Below, piece after piece: positions 38,114-52,300 of a stretch of DNA of 64,000 nucleotides; position 1 is the stretch's first letter; the number at the start of each line of letters is the position of its first letter. The stretch is taken from assembly GCF_050908995.1 (NCBI RefSeq), contig NC_135133.1:10458001-10522000 (forward strand), read 5' to 3'. A model generated the notes under the pieces. That model did no database searches. It saw only the letters and a program-made list of their open reading frames with translations, and had not been told where the DNA came from. Source of the DNA: Andrena cerasifolii. Taxonomy: Eukaryota; Arthropoda; Insecta; Hymenoptera; Andrenidae. A program made the translations under genes and the position numbers.

Positions 38114-39965
38114 GTATTAGTTATTAGTGTATTAGTTCCAATTGAGTTTACACACTAATTTTCAGTTTTTTATAGAAATCATTAAGACAGTCATTCCCAG
38201 GAATTTTCGTTCGAACACTGTTATTATACTCATCTTCGGTTTTTCTTTGGAGGCGCTAAGAAATATCAATTAAAACCCGATGAAAAGTGTATTGCAAGAA
38301 TTTCATGTTACGTTATGAACTAGAATTTTGATTCTGGTGGATCCACGGTATCCTGCGAGTTTAAAGCGCGATACGATGGAAATTATGAATGGGGGTGTCA
38401 ATTAAAATACCATAAATCAGTTCATATCGAATTTCCGATCTCCAGCGATCTAGATTCTGCCAAGCAGAAAATAATACGTGCTCGTAAAGAAGCAGTTGAA
38501 TTCCCCGTACAGTGTGGCGCTTCAAAGAAACAAACTGTAACTGAATTTTAGAAAATAATCATACGAATCAGAAGAAAGGTGTTACGGAAAGAGTAATTAC
38601 AGAAACGCGACGAACACGTTCGTCGGAGTATCGTTCCATTATAGCAGCTGCCACACGCAATGGCGTAACTTGCATAAGATGTAAATGACGTAAACGATGC
38701 ACAACGCTCGACTGCATTGTTTTACGAACGACTGCTGCACCGCGAATATAATTGCGCTGTTTGTTCGGCAAGAACGCGAGCGTGTGTGCACACCTTGCCC
38801 GCGTTAATTGCTAGCGCTTTATACGCCGTGCATTGGAAACGCGAACGCTCTCAGTCGTGTGTAAAGATCACGGATGAGAAAGAGGAAGCGCTACGTTTTT
38901 GCCCCCGCTGTTTTTCGGTCGACGTGAGTTGTAACATTGCCCTCGATAAATCACAACGAGTGTGCAAGTAACACTTCACAGCTTGTAGGACGCGATAATA
39001 AGTCCCTTCGAGGAGGAAGCTATTAAATTTTAAAGCACTAGCAGCCTGGGAAAACGAAAACGGTGTTTTTAGATATTAATAGTCTTCTGTAAATAATAAT
39101 TGCGCATTGATAGCAAAAATGGTTGTAATCGTTTTGATATTTCTGCTATGATCATATGAATTTTCATTTTGATTTAACTCGCTGTGAATGGCCAGTCGAA
39201 ATGGTAATGTTTCTCCACCTGTGGTAGGTGTAAGTTTCTTTGGCATGAGAAGCTTGCTCGAGAGTAGTTATATTTCTTTAATAATTTTTTTGGAGTTCCC
39301 TCCTCGATAGGGTGAAAAGGGGTAAAATGTATTTTACTCCTTAATATCTCTTAGGCCATGGTTTTTACTTACAAAGATTACCCACACAAACAATGGTTAC
39401 TTTACAAAAATTATATAAAAAGTTACTTTAAAAAAACCCAGATATAACAGTAATTTCTTTTAATTATTACTTTACCATAGCGATGCACGAGTATTTTGCT
39501 AGTACATGAAAGTGGTCCATGTCAAAAATCGAAAAAACTTATATTTGCCACTTCTTTTGTATTACATCGATTACTCAAACGTAAAACTTTACCGTAAAAG
39601 TCTAAATATCTCGAAACGAAAAATGAGAATGACTCAGACCATTTTCGCAATCACCGGCACGTATCTATTGTACACATACATGTACTTAGGTATCACTAAA
39701 ATTCAAAGAACACTTTAAACTGCCTTATGAAAACAGTGGTCGCAAATATCACTAAAAAAATACTGTCAATTTCAAGAGGAATATTAAAACAAGACAACCG
39801 AAAAGATACCTAAAAATTCTTTATTTCTGCCCTCCGCAACTGATACCCAAAATAACTCCAGCCTCGTTTTCACGAGAAGAATTAATCTCAGAGCCTCTTC
39901 CCGAAGCTTCAGCCTAGAACCGTAGAATAATCGGCCACCGAAGCTCGTCAACCGAAAAAGTGAAT

Positions 39966-39979
39966 GGGGGGGGGGGGGG
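39966..39979 (+). repeat. Poly-G run
   Basis: Fourteen G in a row, prone to length error. Confidence 0.85.
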
Positions 39980-42438
39980 CGATCGTTTTAAGCGCCTCGT
40001 GACCGATTTTTCAAGTTCCCAAAACTAACTCGCGCTGGAGTGGCTGGTGCAGCCGTTTCCCCGGCTGGCAGCTCGCTAAAGTAAATCCAGAACAAGTATC
40101 TGCCTCGCGGCACGGTGGAAGTATCAAAAATAAATTACAACCGTCGGCGAGACGATTTTTCGCGTGCGCTGCGGAGGGGAATTGGTCTGATACGGCGCGG
40201 TAGAACGAAAAGTAGACGGTAGTTCTCGTGCGGGTGGTTTTTAATGTTTCAAGCGCTTATGAATAAGAGATGAACGCAGGGGTACGTGTCGTGGCCGACG
40301 ATGGTCGATGGTAGTTTTTCAGGGACGCTTCCATAGCGGAAGTCGAACCACGGCCTCGCTGTAAGGCGCAACAAAAGCTCAACTCTACCCCCCCTACAAG
40401 TTTCCCTATTTACGACCCCCGAGCAAAAGCTTTCGTCACTGCGTTACAACAACGTGACACGAAACTTCTTGGCGTCTCGGTTCTTCCTCTGTCCGCGTGT
40501 CTCCAGCTTTTATCGCGGGCATCGATTGAGCTGATCGCATATCTGAGTGGTGTGCTTTGTGTTTTTAAAACGTCACGGTTGCCACTTTGGTATTTGCCAA
40601 ATGCTTATGATTTGTAAGGGAGCTTATAAAATGGGGGGAAATGTGTCAAGTTTGCGGTAAGGATTGAAGTAACAGCAATGGAACTACGAATCGATAATTG
40701 GTATGGATTACTTATTTCTTGTGGAGTTTCAATATGTACGCGTTTGATATCTATCGATTAATTTTGTTGAAAGTGTATGACTTGTGGACTGTTTTGTGGT
40801 GGATATTGAAATTACTGGTTCGCGAAAGCAACTTCTGCTGGGTTTCGGCGGGGTTTAAAAATTTGAAAAATTCCAGTCCCCTACATATATGTTGCCCAGA
40901 AAGCTATAAAAGTTTCACACCGAGTGTCTTTTGAAGCAATAAATAGCCGCACCAGTGGAAATATGATTTAACAGAATTTATGCACCATCCCAATGCGCAA
41001 CTGGACGCAGAACCCATCGCACGAAATTGTTGAGAGTTCCGGTGCTGGAGGGTTAGGCCGTCGGCATATTATTCAAGCGAAATCCCCCGATTTATTGGCT
41101 CGAGCGGATCCACGACCTACGCAGCCTCTGCTGCGCCAGCGACAACTACCTTAATTAAGTTTACCTTCGTTAAAGCCCCGATTCACTGTTCGCCTTGTAC
41201 ATCCGCCGCCTGCAGCGATGTACACCCTCCATTTTCCCCGATTTGCATCCCACTTCATAGAAAGTCGGTCTGGGATAATTCGTTTCGCGACGTCGATTTT
41301 TGCGACTCCTCGTGAGTCAGGCAATGACTGACCTTCCTAATTATGAATGTTGATTAGCGCGAAGTTCTCATGATTTCTCGACGTATCCCTTAGGCTTAGA
41401 AAAGGTTTGGAAATTAGAACATTCTGGTGATACAAATGATATAAATTCTTTAGTATGCTATTTGCATAGATATTTCTGATTGCGTAAGCTATTGAGAGTA
41501 ACCACACCAAGTGGGATTTTGGTAGTTTGAAAGATAAGTGCCTCTTCGATAAGTACTGTAATTATTACAGAGAATATATGAAATTTAATTCATTCATATT
41601 AGTGAGTTGGAGAAACTTTCATTCCTATGTTTATTGGAAGAAGTTAGTTCGCTCTGCTACATACCCCACGGGAGCTGATCTTATTCTTAGAAATCATATT
41701 ATGTTTGTAAAGGAAGTCACTAATAGAATTCCTCGAAAACACTACGCAGCTAAACGCCATGCTACCTGAATCTGGAACCACAAGTTTACCGATGATCTGA
41801 TCACAGATTACCGAAGTAGGCTTCTGATAAGAGACAAGGGACCCACTGAAGTAAACCCAGTAGTTATCTCCAGATCTGTTTTTAAATTAATGATTCGCCC
41901 TGCTGCTGTTAAGAGTCGCTGCCTGCCAAGCACGATGATTCGAGGGAATTTCCCCCTGACAGAGCTACTTTCTATTATCAATTCCGTTCCCCTACAGTCA
42001 CGCTTAGTAATTGGAGCGATGAATCACCCAATTTCCGAATCGCAGTTGTCAGACGTCGCCCCGAATGCAAGCAATTATGCTGGCCTGTTATAACCCAGTT
42101 TCACCGTCTGACCACCTGTACACCTTTACTACTGGCGGTCTGACCACCGCAGAGCCTTGCGTGCCGAAGGCCGCCGGTGCTCGCCTTATTTCAGGGTGTG
42201 TTTCCATGTACAACGGGGTGTTAATAAAAAATGGGGTCCCTTTTCGTAAGGTCACGAAGCCACGGAACGCCAAACATCACCTTCACTGAGACCTCAGTCA
42301 GATCTCTGATAATCCTATGACTTATTTTGGGGTGTCTATGTGACGTCAGAAACGGTGGTTGTAAAAGGGAATTTCTACGTACATAATTATCTGTCGACGT
42401 TAATATACAGGGTGTCCGGTTATTCGCCGGTCTCTTAA

Positions 42439-42767
42439 CAGGTTGACTGCCGATTATACCGATCGGCGTGTTTCTTGTCTGAGCACGTCAATTGGAGTGT
42501 CGCTTGTTTTGCTATTTCACCGATTCGATGGTTTTGAAAGGTTAAATCAATTGAGATAAATAAAAATGGACAATAAAGCAGGGCCAATCATAAAAACAAA
42601 ACACACGTATTTTTGTTATTGGCTGAACTGTCACACCACAGGCGGAGCGAGCGGAGTACACCTCTTGCCCCTGTAACACCGCTCTAGCCACCCTTCTTTA
42701 AACATTACACTCCCATCGTTTTCGGCGTCGAGGAAAGCACCGCCAGGTTTCATCGGCAGTCAACGTG
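42439..42767. mobile_element. TTAA-type piggyBac-like MITE
   Basis: The inverted ends are CAGGTTGACTGCCGAT (42439) and ATCGGCAGTCAACGTG (to 42767), with one mismatch in the first 16 bases, flanked by TTAA at 42435-42438 and 42768-42771. The 329 bp has no coding capacity. A CAGGGTGTCCGGT motif just outside (from 42409) looks like the end of an unrelated element. Confidence 0.85.
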
Positions 42768-42771
42768 TTAA

Positions 42772-45700
42772 AAGAAGCGATTAATTGGGGAGATAAAATG
42801 GAGAAAATTGGCTAATTCGTTAGAGGAATCGTAGAGAGAACATACAATTTGTATTTCGGTATTTTAAAGTGGCTAGTGAGTAGGGAAAGTGACTTTTAGC
42901 GAGTCACTTTTTGGAGTGAATAGATTTAGAAGGCCTTAAAAGAGTTCAGCGGACTCAAGCCTCCCGAGTTTCGAGAAAGAGTATTCAGGGAGTTAAGGTA
43001 CTTTATAGCAGTCCTCGGAGTGTTAAGAGACTCTAGAAAGAGATTTACGGCTTGTATTGTTCTTGCTATTATTTTCTTATCGCCTTTCTCTTCCTGCGCC
43101 CTCCAAATCCCTACTTGTAACGTGATCTAGAACCCTTTAAAAGAACCATTACACGAAGCAATCTCCTGCAACATACCCTTCCCCCACCGAACCCCCTGTA
43201 ATATTTATAACAAACCCAAAGGCGGGGACTATGGAAGCTTCCAAGCCCAAGACGTGCCCTTTTCACCCACCACTCCGCCCTAAGATCGTCATACCGCATT
43301 AGTCATCGGATGACCTAATAATGCTAATTTTAGCACACACCCGGTAGAACGGGGGCTCGAAGGGGTTCCGTCACGCGATGGTCAGCCGGAGCCTTCGCCC
43401 CGTGTCCGAGGGACTCGGTCTCGATTAAAACAGGGGCTATCGAGCGGCCTACGTCGCCTTTGCACACAAGTTCGTCGGGTCCGCAGCGCGCTAGAAACGC
43501 GGAAACGGATCTTTCTTCGGGGGGCTTCGAGGTCGGCCCAATTTGCGTGTGCCAAGTGTTTCGGTAATCCTCCGTTAGCCCACCCTCCGCATCGACCGTT
43601 TTTTTTTGTTCCGTGGCAGCGATTGTTTCGGGGGTGAACGACCCTTATCAAAGCCATCGACGAATTGGCCATCGTGGGACAAGCAAGTAGGACGTGGGTA
43701 TGTTTGGTGCGGTCATTTTGTTAATAGTGAATTTCTGTGGGGTTACGTGAGATCGAAGAGGGATTGCTGCAGTGTAGGGTGGACGATGAGCTGGAATTTA
43801 GGGGGGTTATGTTAGGTGGTGTGTAGGGGAGAGGTTTCGTCACACAAACAAGTTATTTTCCTGTTTAAGACAACACTAAGTAGTGTCTAGTCATTCGACG
43901 CAGACTTCGCCGCGGTCTCACTCGCAACAGATCAGCAATCCGCGGTTGACGTTTTTCTGATATGAAAGGAAAAGTTTCTTTTGTTTTCTGAGGCGGTTTG
44001 TGAAATAAACGTTCCAGTTTTTCTCGGGGCCGGAAAAGCCGATGGAAACTGATTACTCGCGGAGGAAATGCGACGGGAAATCAATAGCGGGCCGATGCGT
44101 ATAACGCGACCCAGTCGTTCCCAACGACTTCCACTCATTTGACGTTGGGACAGGGTCGCGGTGCTACGTGATATTCAGGACAGGAGGAAATCGTTTTCAT
44201 TTCCACCGCCGGACCTACGTATTTCCTTCGCGGTCAGCTTCTCCGCCGATTTCCCGCGTAAATGTGCAGATAAAGCCCGGACGACTTTCTCCTATCGGCG
44301 TCAGCTATCTAAAGGCTCTAGATCACGCAAACCTGACGTCAATTTTGTAACTCTTCAACAGTAATTGGATTAACCAACGATGACTAAGGAATCATCGTTT
44401 ATGGAACAGTAGGAAATTAAATGTAGGTTGTTGTTTGTAGAAGTTGAATATTGGATTTGATATGAAAACCTTGGGATCAAGGTAGATCTATAGGAACATT
44501 TTAAAAATTGTTAAGTACTGGGAAGGAAAGGAGTTTAAGAACGTTTAGGATGGACCATAAGTCTTTCGGGTTATGAGTAAACACTTATAGATGATGAACC
44601 TATTAGAATAATGAGAAGTGCTTTATTAAAAAAATGATAGGACTTGAAACTAAGAGATGGTAGCGATTCTTATGGAATCTTCAGTCTTCACTGTGCAATA
44701 GATATTATATAATTTAATAATATAGTTAAACTTATAGGGTCATGTAGAGGAGAATTTAATTTTCTGTATCTATGCACTGGGAGAAGTCGATTTAAATGAA
44801 ATCGTCAAATATTTTTTGAGTTACACTGTACGCCAATTTATACTTTTGACTTGACGCCTTGGGCGCTAGGAACTGCTACCATAAATCGATATGTATTGAC
44901 TAGTTCTTAAAATGGAATTTTTTTACTTTTTTAAATATGTACTAAGTCATCCTGAAAGTTTCATAAAGTTAGAATAAATAAGTTGTTTGAAAAAATTTCC
45001 AAAAATCAGGCATTAGTTTAATCACTAGTTACTTAAATTCTAGAATGAATTTGGAGAATATAGAAATTACTGTGGGGATGATAAATAAGACTTAAGTAAA
45101 TGATTATGAGCGTGATTACGTGGATATAATGATGTTTCCCACTTATTTATGTGGAATTACCAAATTGCAAATAGAACAGAGAATTCCTCGTGTTAGATAA
45201 ATTCGATTCCATTGTCCGTACGCATTGTCCAATGCGTCTAGTATTAATTTCTCCATATCTCGATGTCTGGTACAGTTTCTTCCCTGAGGGACGCGTCTGG
45301 ATTCAATACCAAGAATGGTTTTCGCGACGAAGGGGTTGTAAATCAACCCTCTGTGCGTCTACACTTGCAACTTTTTCGATACCAATGTCCCAAGAGCCCA
45401 TAAATTGATTAAAGTCGTCGAGGAATATTCAGGATTATTGATATAATGTTACTGTTCCCCGTGAAAACTCCTGGGACTTTATTATCAAAGATGTATGGAT
45501 TTCCTAACGTGATACCTGAAGAACTCGAGGGAACAGTAACAGTACTTAGTAACTCTGTTTTAATATATCGACGAATCGTAACTGAATACATAAAGAAGTA
45601 AACGTAGTTGTGAGAGACCACTCTAAATCCTGTTCTGTAATAATTTCTTGCTGGTCAAGTTTTGAGATATTTACTCTCTGTTATTACTAATTCAAAATTT

Positions 45701-46188
45701 ACTTTGTCAAACGTAACCAAATTGATCATTTAACGTATTTTAAAGACGTACTTCAAGAGCGCTGAAGATTTTGGTTTGTTAAATTACCCTTTGTATCATC
45801 AAAGATTCTAGTACACTACATTTACTGCCACAATAGAATCTTGATAATCAAAGGAAAATATGGCTAAAAATTCGTCCACCTGCTAAGTTAATCAATCAAA
45901 TTCATGACACATAATAATTAATAACATAATACTAACACTTAAAATCCCACTTCCAATTTCAATATTTTGTTGCTAGATACTCATTTTTGGCATTTTTTCA
46001 ACAAAATGGATATACATGTGCATGCATAAATCTCGATGCAGATATTAAGGTGTCACTATATTACCATGAATTTTAGTCCTCAACTCGATATGACTAAAAA
46101 TTTCTGTTTACAAACCAATATCATCAACCTGACACTATCACTAACCCATCTAATACTTAGCTTCACATTTCATTTTTCCCTGTTACAG
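42772..46188. other. Non-coding sequence before the first kinesin exon seen
   Basis: A GC-rich island lies at 43330-44330. The rest is AT-rich. A pyrimidine-rich tract leads to the acceptor at 46188. This is presumably the 3' part of the preceding kinesin intron. No exon with the expected RVRP motif was found. Confidence 0.6.
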
Positions 46189-46352
46189 GAACAAACCGAA
46201 ATCGTTCGCGTTCGATCACTGTTTCTACTCCCTGGACCCGGCCGTGGAGAATTTCGCCAGCCAGGAGGTGGTGTTCGACGCCCTGGGCCGCGACATTTTG
46301 GACAATGCGTTCCAGGGCTACAACGCATGCATCTTCGCCTACGGGCAAACCG
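46189..46352 (+). CDS. Khc-73: Khc-73 exon A (first exon seen): motor domain, first half of P-loop
   Basis: The exon follows a pyrimidine-rich acceptor ending TTACAG and closes at a GTGAGT donor. It begins with the last base of a split codon and reads NKPKSFAFDHCF, then the NAFQGYNACIFAYGQTG stretch typical of kinesin motors. The P-loop GQTGSGKS is interrupted after its fourth residue: bases 46343-46352 here, the rest at 49804-49817. About 50 residues that should precede it are encoded by one or more upstream exons I could not locate. Confidence 0.95.
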
Positions 46353-49300
46353 GTGAGTTCGACAAATCGCAGGAAAACGACCACTCTGACTCTTTAAACG
46401 CCTCCTTCATCGATCAATTGCTGTTATTTCGCGATTAGAGCAAAGTGCCAAGAAAAATGGTAAAACATTTAAATTTAGAATACTTAATTTATCAACTGAC
46501 TTCATTCAGAGTCTTAATAGGCATACAGCGAAGTGAAGTAAATAACTCCTGGTAGGATTCTGCGTGAGAAAATGAATCGAAAATATAGAATAAACAAAAA
46601 TTCCTCCCAGACTTCGTTTTCAGGATAATCGATTTTGACGATATATTTATTATTTCCACCTGTGAATAACACCTACAATAATTAGTATCGTTCACTTCTA
46701 CAATTATATAGCAACGTTCATTTCTCAATAATTCGAAGCACAATTTTCAGTAAACACAAAATGGAAAATTTTAAGAATCACGAAGGCTTTAGCAGATTGA
46801 ATAAATACGGTGAATAATGATAAATCGTGACTAACGAGATGTAGCGTAAGGAATTTGATAGACAATCGTGCAGTTAGCTTGAGTGTGATGGATGTAGCTT
46901 CCACACGTGAATTTATGCGTCTTCGTTAGGAGCAGCAGACTTTCGCGATTTTTCCAACGACCTAATATTGCAGCCTTGATTTCACGACCTTTCGGGTTAG
47001 CCCCACCCACCCGCCTCGCAGCTGATTAAGCTCCCTTCACGCGTAACGTTTCCGCGTACTTTTATCAGAGTCTCGTTTCAATTTGCATTGTAGCAGCGTG
47101 TCGGATTACGGATTTGTCACTTCTGTACTGGCCATTGTGCGGTTTTTAAGTCTCCCTTTCCGATGGGATTATCGTCACCGAGCAAAAGCGAGGCTGCCTC
47201 TGGCCCATTTCCATTACAATGTAACCGTAGTAATTTCAACGTTCCTCCTTCTTTGGACAGAAGAATGGAATTATTATGCATAGGCTACACTTTCGAAGTT
47301 TCTCTCGCGAAAAGAGGAATTAGAGGTTTCTATATTATTTTCTTTTGTCTGCTTGAAGCAGAGTTGCGGTATGATTAAGGGGCAGAGAAGCAGCAAAGAC
47401 AGAGGGTAGAATGGCGACTTTGAAGTGTAAGGGTTAAGGGTAAGGGAAACAACGACGATCAAGTGTCGGGAAAATAATGGAGGATGCTGTGATAAGAGGA
47501 ATTTATGTAACGTCGTGAACCGTAACTTAATGGGGTAAGTTAATTGAGACGGGGGATAGTGAAGTATTAAGGTCGAGGGTTAATTGTCGTCGGAAAAGTA
47601 GCAGCGCTATTTTAGGGGTAAGGAAAAATCATGGTGAAATCTGTGGTAAGGGGAATTTGTGCTATGTGGAGGGTATTACTTTTAGGTTTTAATTTTGTGA
47701 AACTGGTAATTCACTTGGAGAAGGATGTGTCTTTAAAGAATTAAAAATGTGGGATAGGTCTAGATGTATTTAAACTTTGGAAAGTAACTCCATATAAATA
47801 ATAGAATACTGAGTTCAAAAAGGAAGAAAATTTGCAGCAAAAATTCACATAAAACCATTTTAACGTTTTAAGTGGTGTGTCTTTTGGAGCAAAGTTGTGC
47901 TCATTGCCGATCTCTGCCAATTTTCGCAACTATTCATTAGGCAGAATAGAAATCTTTGCAGAGTACAATTTTATCAGTGACAAATACGAAATGAAACTGA
48001 ATTCTGTAGCTTATGAAAAGTAATAGATCGGAATTGTTTTTAAAGGCAGTAAGAATATTAAAAATAATTTGTACCTCTCGATTTTATAATGCCGTATAAA
48101 TTTCCTTATTTCTCGATTTTCAGAAAAAAACACGAATGTCTCATAATAATAATAATGTTCACAAATTATTTCAACACCGCGGTGTTAATAACTATACAAA
48201 TCTATAAGATGAAAAAGTAAAACCAGTCGGAAAGTGCATTGCATACATATATAGCTACCTGAAAAGCTTCCATAATGCAAGAATTCACAGAATTTCCTTC
48301 CAACGTGTAGAAATCACTAATAAGCCAACGATGACAGATTAAAATATCTTAGCTTTCGACGAAGTCCATTGCTTCACGAGCACAGAAAATTGTTTCTCAC
48401 AGATTCAACTGCCTCGAGCAGCAAAAATTTTACCGATTCCACAAAATTTTTTAAATCGATTTACGTCCGGGTTTCGAGATAAATACCCCATTGTGCAGTC
48501 GGCACGTATGTGCAATTTGCTGCGGCGGCATTTTTAAGCGAAACAGTTCGGTCGATTTCATTGAAATGCGTAAACATTCGCCTTTAAATCTCATCGATTC
48601 AATTTTGTCGAATCAACCAAAGTGAACCGCGTAAATTCGCCTAGTAGCAACGCAACGGTTAGAAAACCGTTGCCCTCCCAGGCCTATCTGTCCCCCCCCC
48701 TTGCACGCCCCCTCGACGTTCGTTCGCCCTGATAAGAGAGGAGCGTTGTTCCACCCCCGAAGCGCAATAGCTGTCCGCTCGGATGTAGCCGGGCACCGCG
48801 TGTAACGCAATTAAGAGAGGTCAGCGCCGATAAACGTCCGCGGTTGATCTTACACGAGACATTGACCCAACGGTCGGGCCGACGACAGGCGTTGCTCGCA
48901 CACGGGACAAACGAGCCGCGCGCGCGCGCCCCTGCCGGAGGACGGTTTCACGGGGCAACAGGGAAGAAAAAACAAGAATCAGATTATGCACTTCTATTGG
49001 CTCCCCGCGTCTTTCACTTAGCTGCGCGCTTGCCGTCCGCGAATCGGGTTTAACCTTTCGTTTCCCGTCATCCTCTCAGGCGATTACGCTGGAAGACAGC
49101 TCGCGCGTCTTAGGAGCTCGCAGATGCGAATGCAAAGCCTGGTAATGAGGGAGATAGTAGCGCTGATCGGGGCTTGGGGTTCGAGGAGGTATTGTGTTTT
49201 GGGTGTAGGAATAAGGGTGGATTGTTTATGGTGTAACGGGGAAGGGGGATGTAGAGATCAGTCGAAAATGTGGAGGGGGATTCTCTGTAGGAGGGTTTGT

Positions 49301-52300
49301 TTGCTAGGAAATCAGTTTCCACAATTTCATGGAATATATTCTAACTACTAGGATTCATTAGTCTAGGATCTGTAATTATAAGTGGTAGTGCACATTCCAC
49401 TGTCGAAGAGAAATTTTAATAATCCCACTGAGTAACAGACGACTTGCCACCGACGATCATTCGTTGCACCTCTAATCCAAGAAATATAAACTCAACCCCG
49501 TGAATTGAACTACCCCAAAATCTAAACCTTCATAATCTCTGCCCCATCTAATGAATAATCTCCATTCCGCCTGATTCCCTCCAATTTAATTCCCCTGTGC
49601 CAGCAATTTTCTTTTGGACGAAAATAAGACGTCGAGGGGGTGTACGGTTTCCTCGAGAAATTAAAGAAACACCCCACAACCCTGTGATAACGAATCAACT
49701 CTATCTCGACTAACCTCACTGAGCGATAAGGAACCATTACGGAATTTCCACGCGGATAGTTTTTCGCGAGCATTGTTTACGGGAGCGTGGATTAATTTTC
49801 AAGGGTCTGGGAAGTCCTACACGATGATGGGGAGCGGAGACAACAAGGGCATAATACCTCGGCTGTGCGACAATCTATTCGACATGATAGCGAAGCAGCA
49901 GAGCTTCGAGCTCTCCTACAAGGTGGAGGTCTCGTACATGGAGATCTACAACGAGAAGGTGCACGACCTATTGGACCCGAAGCCTAACAAACAGTCGCTC
50001 AAAGTCAGGGAACACAATGTCCTGGGGCCGTACGTTGACGGGCTCAGTCGACTCGCCGTCACATCCTTCCAGGTAACTAGAAACTTGCTTTCGTCCCTTG
50101 CTTGCCATTATCCAATCTCCAGCCCCAATTTGGCCCATCTGATGTAACATTAGTTTTGCTTTCGGTGTTCATTGTATCGTAGTTTTTTATGGGGGGTAAT
50201 CTATCGTGAAAACTGAGCGATTTGATTGTCGTAACTCTAACAAGGGAACATTCCGATTCGAGTTTGATGAAACTTAAGTAAATTTAATTTTCATAAAAAT
50301 AGTTAACATGTAGTTTCTATTTTTCGGCATGTTCTTGTAAGAACTATGTTTTACATAAGTTTCATAAAAATTGGCGATTGTCACTATCAAGATCCATTGT
50401 AATATAAATGTACCTTAAAATTCTACAATTTTTTAGTATGTAATTCAGTCACTGGTCTGCTTTGAATCAGCTTTGTGTGATATTCGAAAACCCTGCCCAA
50501 ATGGATTAGAGTTTGAACTATTCAGAGGGATGAGCTGAATAACAATGAAAGGATAAATAATAATCTAAGGTGGTATCTTGACTGAATATCCAACTTGCAT
50601 ACAGTAACAAATTTAAAATCATTGAATATCTGAGTAATCATTGAATTCACTTGAGTGGACAGTGAAATTGAGCAAGTCACGTGTTAATATTCAACATGTC
50701 AGTATAAAAAGGACATCAAAACCAAATTGACTGAACAAATTTCTGACAGACAGTTCCCAGAATATCTAAGGAAAAAAGAATTGCCCCTAGCCCTTCTGTA
50801 ACTAGAGCCTAGACAACAAAGTGGAACACAATGAATAATAGGTTTGGAAAATAACTCTTGGGGCCAAACACTTTAATGAATCATGACCAACAGAAGGCTA
50901 GACGTCCAACATAGGTGATTCTCTAATTATTTCGAGCGGTGTGTAATTCAAACGCTGATCCTTTACCTGGCTTTCATTGAATCTATCATTTATCAATCGC
51001 CAGCGATGTACAGTGTCCTTGTGTGCTGCATACACAGAAGAATATATCTATCCTCCTTTATTTATCACTTGTTTTGACTGTTAACTGGCCGTGTTCCAAT
51101 GCGAGGCTGTCGTGATCAATACCTGTCGTTGCGGTGCTTCATCAATTTAATTTCTATAACTATACTACTAACCACCATAGCTGTTCAACGTGAACAGTTT
51201 ATACAAGGCAAATACGAGGATTGATATTCCATTTTTCTCTTCCATTTCCAAGCTTTCTATAGCTTTCGAAACAGGTGTTGGAAGAACCTAGACAGAGAGC
51301 ACGCTATAATCCCATATATGTCTCCTAAAAATGATACAAAAGCCTCATACTACAATTTTCATATTTGTAATTTCCACCTTTCATGTTTGCGCCGTTATTG
51401 TTTTTTTGTGGATATTATTTTATGTCGCGCTTTTGATTAGTGCTGTGTAGAGACTTTAAAGGGGTTTGAACTAGTTATCGTCCAGATTAGGAGTACCAAA
51501 AATAGAGTACTCCAATAGATCTCGTGTTTGCAGACTTTGCAGTTAAAGTTAATAAAAAACCTAAGTAGGCATAGTATTCCACTGTTGGAAATTACAGAAG
51601 CACGTTGCTCGACTTAGCGTTTACGTTAATTAGGGGCAAGCAGGGACTTCGTGTATTCCTATAATTGGATTCTGCCTAATTTTAGCACGTTCACACACCT
51701 TCTGTTTTCATTGTACATTAATTTGTTCCCCTTTTCTTGGCGAGGATCTTTAAATAATACTTTTCAGTCCCTATCGACACAATTGCCAATAGTATCTTAT
51801 AGGTGATGCATCTGAACTGAAACAATATAGCCTCCCTTGGTATCGAAGGGGTGGCATCGAAGTTACCTTTGATATCGATTAACTGCCCTTTGTTCTTCAT
51901 AGAACCAGACAGCTAATCGTTCTTATTTTACTATAATTGTACATTCTTGTCAAGTTTTAGTCAGAATTCTCCGTTGACACGTTCAGTGGCACGTTGGAAA
52001 TCCATATTTTTGGTAGGACTAGAAAAAGTGAATAGAAAACTAGACTGCGAAATATTCTTCATAATTCCAACTCTGTTCGTTCGCATCAATCGATTGACCC
52101 CCAATAATAAAATTTTACCGTTTCATTTAATTTCTATATACCAATTTTATCCACTGTTATTCACAGTTCGATTGGAAAACTTATTAGAGGATATTCTGAT
52201 CGAATAATGATTGTGGTTGCTACGTAATACAATTATTTCGGTATTGGTGTTATAATATTTGTTCTTTTTACTTTATTTCTCTTTTTTTCTTTTCTATGGT

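Larger units (their letters stand above)
34726..42438. other. Non-coding, no gene recognised
   Basis: GC-rich patches lie at 35850-36500, 38590-38950, 40000-40540 and 40980-41340. A minisatellite is at 36650-37115. Open frames at 41527-42289 have no recognisable product. Confidence 0.5.

Noticed and set aside
41527..42289. Three neighbouring + strand open frames
   Set aside because: They look weakly protein-like, but no motif or splice-site arrangement joins them and no family is recognised.
46036..46188. Open frame running into the first kinesin exon seen
   Set aside because: It is in a different frame from the motor sequence and lies in AT-rich intronic DNA before a good acceptor.
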